DNA of 64,000 nucleotides from Desulforhopalus vacuolatus (GTDB taxonomy: Bacteria > Desulfobacterota > Desulfobulbia > Desulfobulbales > Desulfocapsaceae): the NCBI RefSeq assembly GCF_016918505.1, contig NZ_JAFFPZ010000008.1, positions 91,877-155,876 of the forward strand, read 5' to 3'. This document shows, piece after piece, positions 45,721-54,363 of the stretch; position 1 is the stretch's first letter, and every line of letters begins with the position of its first letter. The notes under the pieces were generated by a model. That model worked only from the letters and a program-made list of their open reading frames with translations. It had not been told where the DNA came from and did no database searches. Both the position numbers and the translations under genes were made by a program.

Positions 45721-47003
45721 TGAAATGTGCGAAATTGAGTACTGTAAAGATCGGCATTATTGGCCTGGGCTATGTCGGATTGCCACTGGCCGTTGAATTT
45801 GGCAGGACAAAGTCTGTAGTAGGATTTGATCTCAAGGAGAAGCGCATTGCCGAGCTGCATTCCGGCACCGACTCTACCCTGGAGACGACACCCGAAGAGA
45901 TGGCACAGGCGACTCATCTGCATTTCACCTCAGAACTCTCCGACCTGGCCGACTGTACCGTCTATATTGTTGCCGTCCCCACCCCGATTGATAAAGCACG
46001 CCGCCCGGACCTGCGCCCCCTCGAAGGCGCCAGCCGGACCGTGGCGAAGGTGCTCAGCAAAAATGATGTGGTCATCTACGAGAGTACCGTCTATCCCGGT
46101 GCCACCGAAGAGGTGTGTGTACCGCTGCTGGAGGCCGGTTCCGGTCTGACATTTAACAAAGATTTTTTTTGCGGCTACAGTCCGGAACGTATCAACCCCG
46201 GCGACCATGAGCACCGTCTGCCGTCCATCGTCAAGATAACCTCTGGTTCCACCCCCGAGGTCAGCGATTTTGTCGACGCCCTCTATTCCTCCATCATCAC
46301 TGCCGGCACCTATCGTGCCAGCTCCATGAAGGTGGCGGAAGCCGCCAAGGTGATTGAAAATACCCAGCGTGATGTCAATATCGCCCTCGTCAACGAACTG
46401 GCGCTGATTTTCAATAAGCTCGGGATCAACAGCGGCGAGGTTTTTGCGGCTGCAGGAAGCAAATGGAATTTCCTCCCCTTTCGTCCCGGCCTCGTTGGCG
46501 GACATTGTATCGGAGTGGATCCCTACTACCTCACCCACAAGGCCCAGGAGATCGGCTACCATCCGGACATGATCCTTGCCGGGCGTCGTCTCAACGACTC
46601 CATGGGCGGCTACGTGGCAACACAGACAATTCGTCTGATGATGAAAAATGGTATTAACACCTCCAGTGCGAAGGTTCTGGTGCTTGGTCTCACCTTCAAG
46701 GAAGATTGTCCCGACCTGCGCAACACAAAGGTGGTGGATATTATTCGTGAGTTGCAGGACTGCAGTCTCAAAGTGGATGTTTATGATCCCTGGGTGACCC
46801 CGCAGGAGGCACAGACCGAATACGGTATTGTGCCCATAGAAAAGCTTGATAAAGGCTGCTATGACGCCATTATTCTCGCAGTGGCGCATCGCCAGTTCAA
46901 GCAGATGGCAGTGACAGATCTCCGTACTCTCTGTCACGAGAAATCAATTATTTATGACGTAAAGGGCATCTATCCTCCAGCAGAGGTTGATGGTACCCTG
47001 TAA
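45720..47003 (+). CDS. tviB: UDP-N-acetylhexosamine 6-dehydrogenase (TviB/WbpA-like)
   Basis: 427 aa. It oxidises a UDP-HexNAc to the uronic acid for surface polysaccharide. [18 protein letters not shown] is the NAD site, [13 protein letters not shown] and [16 protein letters not shown] are hallmarks of the UDP-HexNAc branch, and the catalytic Cys is in [19 protein letters not shown] near 258-276. [15 protein letters not shown] follows. It is coupled to queD by a 1-bp overlap, although the pathways are unrelated. Confidence 0.92.
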   Translation: MKCAKLSTVKIGIIGLGYVGLPLAVEFGRTKSVVGFDLKEKRIAELHSGTDSTLETTPEEMAQATHLHFTSELSDLADCTVYIVAVPTPIDKARRPDLRPLEGASRTVAKVLSKNDVVIYESTVYPGATEEVCVPLLEAGSGLTFNKDFFCGYSPERINPGDHEHRLPSIVKITSGSTPEVSDFVDALYSSIITAGTYRASSMKVAEAAKVIENTQRDVNIALVNELALIFNKLGINSGEVFAAAGSKWNFLPFRPGLVGGHCIGVDPYYLTHKAQEIGYHPDMILAGRRLNDSMGGYVATQTIRLMMKNGINTSSAKVLVLGLTFKEDCPDLRNTKVVDIIRELQDCSLKVDVYDPWVTPQEAQTEYGIVPIEKLDKGCYDAIILAVAHRQFKQMAVTDLRTLCHEKSIIYDVKGIYPPAEVDGTL

Positions 47004-47017
47004 AGGTAAATCAAATC

Positions 47018-48055
47018 ATGACGAAAACTGTACCTGTTGAAAAAGCTGTGGGGATGGTAATTCCCCACGATATGACTGAAATTGTGAAGGATGTAAAGAA
47101 AGGCCCCGCCTTTAAAAAAGGCCATATCATCCGTCCTGAAGATGTGGAGCATCTCAAACGTCTCGGCAAGAATCATATCTATGTCCTCACTCTTGAGGAC
47201 AACGAAGTGCATGAGAATGAAGCGGCACAGATTTTTGCCGGAGCCATGGCCGGGGAGAACGTAGAGTTCAACCCCAATGCCAGTGAGGGCAAGATTGCCC
47301 TTAAAGCGGGCTGTGACGGACTGTTGAAGATCGACAAAGATCGTCTGCTGCAGTTCAATCTCCTCGGCGAGGTGATGTGTGCGACCCTGCAAACCAACAC
47401 CCCGGTGAAAAAAGGCGAGTCTATCGCCGCCAGCCGGTTGATCCCTCTTGTTGGCTCACGGGATATTGTTGAAAAAGCAGCTGCCATTCTTAAGAATGGT
47501 GAACCGATTGTACAGGTGAAGAAACTGCCAAAATTGAAGTTTGGTCTGGTGATTACCGGCAGTGAGGTCTTCGATGGCCGAATTGAAGACAAGTTTGAAG
47601 CTGTTTTGCGAGAAAAAGTTACTGAAATTGGCTCTGAAGTTGACATGGTAAAAAAAGCACCAGATGATATTGATTGCATTGCCGCAGAGATTCGTGCCTG
47701 TGTGGATGCCGGTGTCGATATTGTTATCACGAGTGGAGGGATGTCCGTTGACCCGGATGACGTTACCCGCCTTGGAATCCTCAAGGCTGGAGCTGATGAT
47801 GCTGTGTACGGCACTCCAGTTCTTCCTGGTGCCATGTTCCTCAGTGGGCATCTCCCGGCAGGTGACCGACAGATTCCGGTGCTTGGCCTGCCAGCCTGCG
47901 GTATGTACCATAAGATCACAGTGCTTGATCTGCTGTTGCCGAGGGTAATGACTGGCGAGACGATTGGCCGCCAGGAATTTGCGGAGCTGGGACATGGCGG
48001 GCTGTGTCGGAATTGCCCGAAGTGTACCTATCCGGTGTGCAGTTTCGGAAAATAG
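47018..48055 (+). CDS. Molybdopterin-binding (MoeA/MoaB-like) protein
   Basis: 345 aa. The N-terminal part carries MTKTVPVEKAVGMVIPHDMT, as in MoeA-like proteins. The MoCF-binding domain (about 170-310) has LVITGSEVFDGRIED, VDIVITSGGMSVDPDDVT and ILGLPACGMYHKIT-like features. A Cys-rich tail, CRNCPKCTYPVCSFGK, ends it, as I recall from relatives in anaerobes. Probably involved in molybdenum cofactor handling or sensing. GGTAAATCAAATC gives a weak ribosome-binding site. Confidence 0.85.
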   Translation: MTKTVPVEKAVGMVIPHDMTEIVKDVKKGPAFKKGHIIRPEDVEHLKRLGKNHIYVLTLEDNEVHENEAAQIFAGAMAGENVEFNPNASEGKIALKAGCDGLLKIDKDRLLQFNLLGEVMCATLQTNTPVKKGESIAASRLIPLVGSRDIVEKAAAILKNGEPIVQVKKLPKLKFGLVITGSEVFDGRIEDKFEAVLREKVTEIGSEVDMVKKAPDDIDCIAAEIRACVDAGVDIVITSGGMSVDPDDVTRLGILKAGADDAVYGTPVLPGAMFLSGHLPAGDRQIPVLGLPACGMYHKITVLDLLLPRVMTGETIGRQEFAELGHGGLCRNCPKCTYPVCSFGK

Positions 48056-48086
48056 CGTCACAGGTATATTCTGCGGGATTGTATAA

Positions 48087-48122
48087 AAAAGCTGGATTGC
48101 CCTTTTGGGCAATCCAGCTTTT
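48087..48122 (+). terminator. Strong rho-independent terminator
   Basis: AAAAGCTGGATTGCCC pairs perfectly with GGGCAATCCAGCTTTT over TTTT, 31 nt past the molybdopterin-binding gene. Ends the queD-tviB-moeA-like unit. Confidence 0.93.
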
Positions 48123-48130
48123 CGTTTGCA

Positions 48131-48185
48131 GGGTCCCTTGAATAATCTTGTATTTCGTTCATCTCATAGTGATGAGAACACAGAA
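48131..48185 (+). repeat. Partial copy of the GGGTCCCTTGAA element
   Basis: GGGTCCCTTGAATAATCTTG then TATTTCGTTCATCTCATAG matches the left end of the copies at 48754 and 62898 for about 35 bp, then diverges. It starts 8 nt after the terminator. The rest of 48186-48450 is AT-rich and should hold the promoter of the ferritin-like gene. Confidence 0.55.
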
Positions 48186-48450
48186 CGTTGTGAGCATGAT
48201 TCATAGCCCTGCATCGTGGTCAGAGCGGACATTCCTTAAGAAAATTTGTTTGTGTGTTTCTCTCTGCCAGCCTTAACAAGACAAAAGAGAGAAGGACTAT
48301 CGTACAAAATAATATGCTTGTAATTCTATTATCAGTACACTATTATAGAATTTTATTAAATAGTTTTTCACTTATTGTGGCGTCGAAGAAAAAAATGTTT
48401 AACGTCAGGTATTGGCGGGAACGTATAACACTCAACAAAGGAGAAGAGAC

Positions 48451-48753
48451 ATGCCAGAATTTGGATCGCCTTTTTCAGGATTGGCTAAAGATAAAAAGCT
48501 TACAGATCAAGAACTTATCAGAGCAATAAGATTTATGGTGGCCGCAGAGTATGAAGCAGTTCAACTGTACATGCAGCTTGCGGAGTCAACAGACAACAAG
48601 CTTGCCATTGAAGTGCTCAAAGATATAGCTGACGAAGAACTCGTCCATGCCGGAGAGTTTTTGAGATTGCTTCATGAGCTTGCTCCAGATGAAAAAAAAT
48701 TCTATGCAGAGGGTGCTGAAGAGGTAGAAGAAGAAATCAAGAAAATGAAGTGA
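48451..48753 (+). CDS. Small ferritin-like (encapsulated-ferritin/rubrerythrin-type) protein
   Basis: 100 aa, chosen at the ATG after AAAGGAGAAGAGAC. A two-helix ferritin half: ELIRAIRFMVAAEYEAVQLY near 22-41 with Glu ligands, and IADEELVHAGEFLRLLHEL near 56-74 with the ExxH pair. Its size and pattern match the ferritin-like partners or N-terminal domains of encapsulin systems, which need dimerisation to build a di-iron site. No encapsulin shell gene is adjacent. An iron oxidation or peroxide-defence role is inferred. The stop is followed at once by a mobile-looking element. Confidence 0.85.
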   Translation: MPEFGSPFSGLAKDKKLTDQELIRAIRFMVAAEYEAVQLYMQLAESTDNKLAIEVLKDIADEELVHAGEFLRLLHELAPDEKKFYAEGAEEVEEEIKKMK

Positions 48754-48906
48754 GGGTTCTTTGAAACAACCTGCCTTTCGTTCATATTCGAGACACAGGA
48801 AAAAATGTATACAGGATTTGATATCGGAGTCTGGCGTTTACCTTCGAGGGTAATTTTTTTCCTGTACCAAAGAAAATGGGCGAAAGACTGGTTATTCAAG
48901 GAACCC
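48754..48906 (+). repeat. Complete copy of the GGGTxCTTTGAA / TTCAAGGAACCC element
   Basis: 153 bp. GGGTTCTTTGAA at the left and TTCAAGGAACCC at the right are inverted repeats differing at one position. Inside are TTTCGTTCATATTCGAG, TATCGGAGTCTGGCG and GGGCGAAAGACTGGTTATTC, all shared with the copy at 62898-63131. It starts directly after the TGA of the ferritin-like gene. No coding capacity. Confidence 0.85.
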
Positions 48907-49028
48907 TTATGGTTGGCAGCAAAAAGCTATGGGGCACATTCACAACAAGAGTAATAAAACTGACACCGTATAAAACGAATCAAGAATAAAGGGGCAATTT
49001 ATCTTTACGTTAGAGAACAGGAGAAAAC

Positions 49029-49541
49029 ATGAAGCATATTTTAATTATTATGATTTCATTCCTGCTTAATGGTTGCTTAAGTATGCCTGAGACCGTAACA
49101 CCAATACAAAAATTCGAATTAGATAAATACCTGGGTACGTGGTATGAAATTGCACGACTTGATCACTCTTTTGAAAGAGGATTAACTAAAGTATCTGCTG
49201 AATATACTCTTCGAAAAGATGGTGGTGTTTCTGTTTTGAATAGAGGCTTTTCTCAATCGAAAGGTGAATGGAAAGAAGCAGAAGGGAAAGCTTATTTTGT
49301 CAATTCTGCTGATGAAGGCTTCCTGAAAGTTTCATTCTTTGGTCCATTTTATGGATCTTATATTATCTTTGATGTAGACAAAAAAAATTATCAATACGCA
49401 TTTGTCTCAGGGCCAAATGTATCATATTTATGGTTGCTTTCGAGAACACCAGATGTAAAAAATGAAGTAAGAGAAAAATTTATGAAAAGATCTCAAGAAC
49501 TTGGTTTTGATACTGAAAATTTAATCTGGGTTGAGCATTAA
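49029..49541 (+). CDS. blc: Outer-membrane lipocalin (Blc type)
   Basis: 170 aa. A lipoprotein signal with lipobox LLNGC (Cys16) precedes the lipocalin fold. KYLGTWYEIARLDHSFERGL is the first lipocalin signature, YGSYIIFDVDKKNYQYAFVS the second, and WLLSRTP the third. Blc proteins bind lysophospholipids at the outer membrane. GGAGAAAAC precedes the ATG. Codon use is clearly AT-richer than in the 8-47 kb genes. Confidence 0.93.
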   Translation: MKHILIIMISFLLNGCLSMPETVTPIQKFELDKYLGTWYEIARLDHSFERGLTKVSAEYTLRKDGGVSVLNRGFSQSKGEWKEAEGKAYFVNSADEGFLKVSFFGPFYGSYIIFDVDKKNYQYAFVSGPNVSYLWLLSRTPDVKNEVREKFMKRSQELGFDTENLIWVEH

Positions 49542-49813
49542 TCCGCACATGAAGAACAAAGATATAGAAGCATCAACGTAACGCTCCCCTTTTCACTAGT
49601 GATATTTTCTAAACAAGAAAATAATCGTGACCTGTCCCCTGTTTCGCCAATCTTAAATTTTCAAAACTCAATTTTAAAAAATATATAATATACTGTATCA
49701 TAATCATATCGAAAATGTATAATTTATATGGTATCTTGGAACCGTTTTTATTTCGTTCTCCATGTGAAATCTATACATTTCGCAATACAATTTAATTTCC
49801 TACAGGAAACATT

Positions 49814-50527
49814 ATGCCGAGAAGTAAAAAAGCTTTTAAAATTCCCCCAAAAAAATATCAACCCAAAGGGCTTTCTGTTCTCTATGAAGATCATGATATT
49901 CTGGTTGTAGATAAAACGAATGGCCTTTTGACAGTAAGTACTGACAAAATAAAAGAAGATACTGCTTATTATCATTTAACTGATTACGTAAAAAAAGGGG
50001 TTCAGAAATCAACAAACCGGGTATTTATTGTGCACCGTCTGGATAGAGACACTTCAGGTATTTTGGTTTTTGCAAAAAATGAGTATTCTAAACGTTTTCT
50101 TCAAGACGAATGGCATGAATTTAAAAAAAAGTACTATGCTGTAGTCCATGGAACGTTATCGGATACAGAAGGGATAATCACTTCATATCTTGTGGAAAAT
50201 CGTGCGTACAGGATGTATTCTGTTAAGGATCCCGAAAAAGGCAAGCTCGCGAAGACCGGATATAAAGTTCTGAAAGAATCAAAAAAATACAGTTTGCTGG
50301 AAATAGATCTTCTTACCGGAAGGAAAAATCAAATTCGGGTTCATTTCGCGGAAAAAGGCTTCCCCGTGGTTGGAGATAAAATGTATGGGGATAAGGAAAA
50401 GAACAAAGGAATTAAAAGACTTGCACTTCATTCAACGTCCTTAACCATATTACATCCTGTTACAAAAGAAAAAATGACCTTTGAAACAGATCTCCCTGAT
50501 TATTTCAAATCACTTATGAAAAAATAA
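49814..50527 (+). CDS. RluA-family pseudouridine synthase
   Basis: 237 aa. Catalytic HRLDRDTSGILVFAKN (Asp near 77), GRKNQIRVHFAEKGFPVVGD and the C-terminal ALHSTSLTILHP are the family motifs. There is no S4 domain at the N-terminus. The RNA target cannot be assigned. AT-rich like the lipocalin gene. CTACAGGAAAC precedes the ATG. Confidence 0.92.
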   Translation: MPRSKKAFKIPPKKYQPKGLSVLYEDHDILVVDKTNGLLTVSTDKIKEDTAYYHLTDYVKKGVQKSTNRVFIVHRLDRDTSGILVFAKNEYSKRFLQDEWHEFKKKYYAVVHGTLSDTEGIITSYLVENRAYRMYSVKDPEKGKLAKTGYKVLKESKKYSLLEIDLLTGRKNQIRVHFAEKGFPVVGDKMYGDKEKNKGIKRLALHSTSLTILHPVTKEKMTFETDLPDYFKSLMKK

Positions 50528-50684
50528 TAAAAATTAAAACGAAATTCACCGCGAAGAACACAAAGAAAGGCAAAAGAATTTGAGAAGATCCACACAGTTT
50601 TCTGTCAGGCTCTTCACATAAATCTGGGAATTATACTGGAGACGTAAAGATATCTCACCTTCAATAAAACCGAGGATATAAATT

Positions 50685-52382
50685 ATGGAATCAAAAAAAA
50701 TAGTTGTTATAGGTGGTTCTGCCGCAGGTGCCAAGGCCGCCGCCAAAGCCAGAAGGCTTGATGAATTTGCTGAAATCACTCTTGTCCAGAAAGCACCAGA
50801 TCTTTCCATGGCTTCGTGCGGGTATCCCTACTATGTTGGCGGCGTTTTTGATGACCGCAACCTTTTGCTCTGCACACCAACCGGGGTTCCCCGTGATCCG
50901 GCTTTTTTCGACAAGGCCAAGGCCATTAAAGCCCTCGTGGAAACAGAGGTTATGACAATTGATCGCAAAGAAAAGAAGGTAGTTTGCCGCAATGTCAAAA
51001 CCGGCGATGAACAGACCATTTCCTACGACAAGTTGATTATCAGCACCGGGGCAAAACCCAACATGCCACCAATCCCCGGCATCGATCTTGACGGTATCAC
51101 CAACCTTCAGAGTATGGCAGATACTGATTACCTGCGTCATATATGTGACGAAAAAAAAATCAAACAGGCGGTCATTATTGGCGGTGGATTGATTGGAGTT
51201 GAGACCTGCGAAGCACTGCGTCTCGCGGGACTCGAAGTTACAGTTGTCGAAGCACTTGACCAGGTTTTGACCTTTCTTGACTGGGATCTGGCTCACCTGG
51301 TTGAAAACCATATCCAGAGTAAAGGAGTGCAGGTTTTAACTTCTAATGGTGTGAAAAATTTCATCGGTAAAGATGGTAAACTTACGGGTGTTGAACTTGC
51401 AGATGGGACGGTTATCAACTGCGAGCTTGCCGTTATGGCAATCGGAGTACGCCCTAACAGTGATCTCGCCAGAACTGCCGGTCTTGCAACCGGTAAATTC
51501 GGTGGCATTACAGTCAACCAGTACATGCAGACCTCTGACCCCGATATTTATGCCGCCGGTGACTGTGTTGAGATCCCCAGTATTATGAGCGGTGAACCGG
51601 TTTTTGCTCCGATGGGCGATCTTGCCAACCTTGAAGGCCGGGTAGCAGGAGAAAATGTCATCAATGGTAATTGTGTTACCTTTCCCGGTACCAGTCATAC
51701 AGGTATCTGCAAGATTTTTGATTTTGCTGCCGGTTCGACCGGCCTGTCGACTAAAGCCGCCGAGCGCATGGGCCTGACCGACTACCAGACGGTGGTCAAT
51801 GCCAGTCCGGATAAACCAGGGTTCATGGGCGCGAAAATTCTTGTATCGAAAATGCTGGTCAGCACCAGGGACCAGCGCATCCTCGGCTATCAGTGTGTGG
51901 GAGCGGGCGATGTCAGTAAACAGATTGCCACCGCTGCCATGGCTGTCAAAGGCAAGTTAACGGTAGAAGACCTGATCAATATTGATCTGCCTTATGCACC
52001 ATCGTTTTCCCTCGCCATTGATCATTTTATTGCTTCAGCCCATATCATGCAAAACAAACTCAAGGGCCGCATGACGGGGATCTCAGCTGTAGAGGTATGG
52101 AAGAAAAGAGAGAACGGCGAACAACCATACTTCCTGGACGGCCGCAGCCCGGGTGAATATGAAGAGATGCAGCTCGGCATCGGCGAGCACCTCATTCCCA
52201 TTGGCGCCTTACGTTCTCGTCTGGATGAGCTTCCGGCAGATAAAAATGCAGAAATTATCTGTTTCTGCAAGGTATCGCTTCGCGGGTATGAGGCAGAACT
52301 CGTCCTCCGGGCTCACGGGTACACGAATGTCAAGGTTATGGAGGGAGGTATCATGGCGTGGCCGTATCCCCGTAAAAAATGA
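50685..52382 (+). CDS. CoA-disulfide reductase / rhodanese fusion (persulfide reductase type)
   Basis: 565 aa. FAD motif VVIGGSAAGAKAAAKARR, the single redox Cys in MASCGYPYYVGG near 45, NAD motif AVIIGGGLIGVETCEAL and YAAGDCVEIP belong to the CoADR family. From about 470 a rhodanese domain follows: FLDGRSPGEYEEMQLGIGEH and the loop ICFCKVSLRGYEA near 526-538 with its Cys. Fusions of this kind reduce CoA- or polysulfide-bound sulfur with NADH, which suits a sulfur-cycling anaerobe. Single-gene unit. Confidence 0.93.
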   Translation: MESKKIVVIGGSAAGAKAAAKARRLDEFAEITLVQKAPDLSMASCGYPYYVGGVFDDRNLLLCTPTGVPRDPAFFDKAKAIKALVETEVMTIDRKEKKVVCRNVKTGDEQTISYDKLIISTGAKPNMPPIPGIDLDGITNLQSMADTDYLRHICDEKKIKQAVIIGGGLIGVETCEALRLAGLEVTVVEALDQVLTFLDWDLAHLVENHIQSKGVQVLTSNGVKNFIGKDGKLTGVELADGTVINCELAVMAIGVRPNSDLARTAGLATGKFGGITVNQYMQTSDPDIYAAGDCVEIPSIMSGEPVFAPMGDLANLEGRVAGENVINGNCVTFPGTSHTGICKIFDFAAGSTGLSTKAAERMGLTDYQTVVNASPDKPGFMGAKILVSKMLVSTRDQRILGYQCVGAGDVSKQIATAAMAVKGKLTVEDLINIDLPYAPSFSLAIDHFIASAHIMQNKLKGRMTGISAVEVWKKRENGEQPYFLDGRSPGEYEEMQLGIGEHLIPIGALRSRLDELPADKNAEIICFCKVSLRGYEAELVLRAHGYTNVKVMEGGIMAWPYPRKK

Positions 52383-52468
52383 GGGCTTAAACAGGAAAAA
52401 GATGCGGGCAGAGTCTGAGAGCAGGAGTACAAGCACCTGAGCTTATCCCATGTCATTATTATTATCCC

Positions 52469-52505
52469 GAAGAGGCGGCACTGACCAGTTCAGTGCCACC
52501 TCTTC
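52469..52505 (+). terminator. Hairpin downstream of the CoADR-rhodanese gene
   Basis: GAAGAGGCGGCACTGA pairs with TCAGTGCCACCTCTTC with one mismatch over five bases, 86 nt past the stop. The T-run is missing (GTTGATG), so terminator function is likely but not certain. Confidence 0.6.
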
Positions 52506-52526
52506 GTTGATGTATCCCCCCATGGT

Positions 52527-52616
52527 TTATTGACCAGAGAACTCAACTGCGTGGACATCTTTTTTGGCGATTACGAAGGGATAAACAGGATGTAAAATTG
52601 ATCTCATTGTAGAAAT
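52527..52616 (+). repeat. Internal-deletion derivative of the ~550-bp element
   Basis: TTATTGACCAGAGAACTCAA, CTGCGTGGACATCTTTTTTG and GCGATTACGAA match the left end of the full copies, then GGATAAACAGGATGTAAAA matches the right end directly. About 450 bp of the centre is absent. Confidence 0.7.
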
Positions 52617-52627
52617 GTCCGTTGTGC

Positions 52628-52659
52628 TGGAGACGCCCCAATTGGTCGTCTCTACAAAG
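52628..52659. repeat. GAGACG palindrome, second copy
   Basis: GGAGACG and CGTCTCT arms around CCCCAATTGGT. Same family as the palindrome downstream of parC (15189-15223), here decayed. Confidence 0.5.
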
Positions 52660-52710
52660 ACTGTCTCCTTTCTCCTGTCTCCCTTTTCCCGTCCCTGCCT
52701 TTGAATCCTT

Positions 52711-52759
52711 CAATACAAAATGTAAATGGTGTGACTGATACCATTTACATTTTGTATTG
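52711..52759. repeat. Perfect 20-bp inverted repeat at the left end of the ~550-bp element
   Basis: Arms 52711-52730 and 52740-52759 are exact reverse complements (ACCATTTACATTTTGTATTG), separated by GTGACTGAT. The right arm is the element's own left end, so the left arm may be the end of a second, inverted, deleted copy. Confidence 0.8.
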
Positions 52760-53288
52760 ACCAGAGAACGCAACTGCGTAGACATCTTTTTTGGCGATTG
52801 CGAATGAGTACTAATTCGTGTTTATCCGTGGTTCCTTTTGCAATTTGTAACCACGAATAGACACGAATTTTCACGAACAGGGACAACACATTAAACGAAA
52901 ACGTTTGTATCCGAATTTAAGCCGTACAGTGCACCAGGATTATGAATCAACTTTGGGAGTCATTCGAAAGTCGGGGTTAAGCTTTTTACACTCTAATATT
53001 CCGTGTCTTCCGTGGTTTACCAGGAGCATGAGAACAGACCCTGCTCCAGATGGATCGATAAGCAGAAACAATACATTGCCACAATACTCATGTAGTTTGC
53101 TACCACGGAAAACACGGAAGGACACGGAAAACATCAATTACCTCAAAGCAATCACAAGGGCATTCTCTTATGTTTTTTTCAGTAATAATTCGTGTTTATT
53201 CGTGTCCATTCGTGGTTCCTTTTGTCGTTTGTAACTACGAATGGATAAACAGGATGCAAAACGGGTTACAACTTAATAGGAATGGTAT
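52738..53288 (+). repeat. ~550-bp noncoding element, full copy A
   Basis: 551 bp running from ATACCATTTACATTTTG to AATAGGAATGGTAT; ATACCATT and AATGGTAT are 8-bp terminal inverted repeats. It is near-identical to copy B (55169-55730), same orientation. Inside are internal palindromic runs built of CCACGGAAAACACGGA and of ATTCGTGTTTATTCGTG with their complements. It has no plausible gene; the open frames that cross it are repeat-derived. Confidence 0.88.
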
Positions 53289-53323
53289 GATAGGCTCTCA
53301 CCATTAAGGAGGTTTTATCTCTG

Positions 53324-54223
53324 CTATTGGAGCAGATTGCCTGCGGCAGCTTTTTGCAAGGCACTTAAGGTCTCAGGGTCGTTGAATAACTTTTTACATA
53401 AACTGCATTTACGATATGTTACAATATCTCTTGATTTCATTCCAAGGTACGAGGCGATGGGAGTAATGCCCATGGTACGAATACAGTTATAAAGAATATT
53501 GTTTTCACTCCTGGTCAACAACTGGTCCACTGACCAGTCGTTCAGGCTGCCCAGTCGGAAAAAGTTGGTGGAACTGAAATGACTGCCTGCATCACAACAG
53601 GCATACATGGTCAGGTCCGGGGCCAGATAGGGGTTCATCTGGCAGCAATTATCCTGGTAATCGGTGAAAAGAGGCTGCTGGCTGAAGTCCTCTGCCCGTC
53701 CCGCGTAGATAATTGGCTCTGGAAAAAATTTGACGTTATTGTCCCGCAGATACTGTTCGAAAGGATCATCCAGTTCTGAAAAATCAGTTATAAAAGAAAT
53801 AAAGGAATCAACTCCTGCCTCCTGACAGGCTTCTGTCGCATAGAGTACCTGCTGTTTCGGCACATGCTGCTGATGCCACCTGCTGTAGCTCAGGCGCAGC
53901 TGGCAAAGACCAGATTGCTTGAGCAAATGCAGTTTTTCTCTGGCTTGCTCGGGTGTTTTGGCCCAGGAGCTGTTGGTTACCACCCGGGTATATATTTTTT
54001 TTTCAGAACAGAGATTGATCAGTTCCAGGAGATCCTCCAGGTAGATAAAGGGCTCTCCTGCGGTAAAACTGATTCCCTTCACCTCTGCCGTGGCCATCTC
54101 GCGGATAATATCCCTGGCACGAGCCAGTTCCATTTTACGAGCAACAGGAGTCTCTCCTGCTGCAACGCAGTGGGAGCAACGAATGTTGCAGCGGGTGGAG
54201 TAGCCAAATGCGATTTTTCTCAT
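53324..54223 (-). CDS. Radical SAM protein with SPASM-like C-terminus, substrate unknown
   Basis: 299 aa. FGYSTRCNIRCSHC holds the CxxxCxxC cluster motif near 12-19, SFTAGEPFIYLEDLLELI follows as the GGEP-equivalent. The C-terminal part has CCQMNPYLAPDLTMYACCDAG near 192-212, FRLGSLNDWSVDQLL and CSLCKKLF, as in SPASM/twitch auxiliary-cluster proteins that modify peptides or act in maturation. No precursor peptide was found next to it. It lies 35 bp from copy A of the ~550-bp element. Confidence 0.85.
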   Translation of the reverse strand: MRKIAFGYSTRCNIRCSHCVAAGETPVARKMELARARDIIREMATAEVKGISFTAGEPFIYLEDLLELINLCSEKKIYTRVVTNSSWAKTPEQAREKLHLLKQSGLCQLRLSYSRWHQQHVPKQQVLYATEACQEAGVDSFISFITDFSELDDPFEQYLRDNNVKFFPEPIIYAGRAEDFSQQPLFTDYQDNCCQMNPYLAPDLTMYACCDAGSHFSSTNFFRLGSLNDWSVDQLLTRSENNILYNCIRTMGITPIASYLGMKSRDIVTYRKCSLCKKLFNDPETLSALQKAAAGNLLQ

Positions 54224-54363
54224 CAGTTTTCCGGTTGTTTTATGTTTTTTTTGAGGTCTTTTTTGGGTTTATCTGGTGGCAACATCTGCCAGAGGATTGG
54301 CCGGACAACTGCTTTTTTGGGAGGATGAAACCTTCAAACTCAATATAACAGGATCAATGTGCA

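Noticed and set aside
45930..46937. Open frame of 335 codons on the minus strand
   Set aside because: Antisense to the UDP-sugar dehydrogenase; His/Gly-rich composition typical of a shadow frame.
52738..53288. CRISPR-like appearance of the repeated CACGGA and TTCGTG runs
   Set aside because: Units are short, imperfect and palindromic with no unique spacers, and no cas gene is present.
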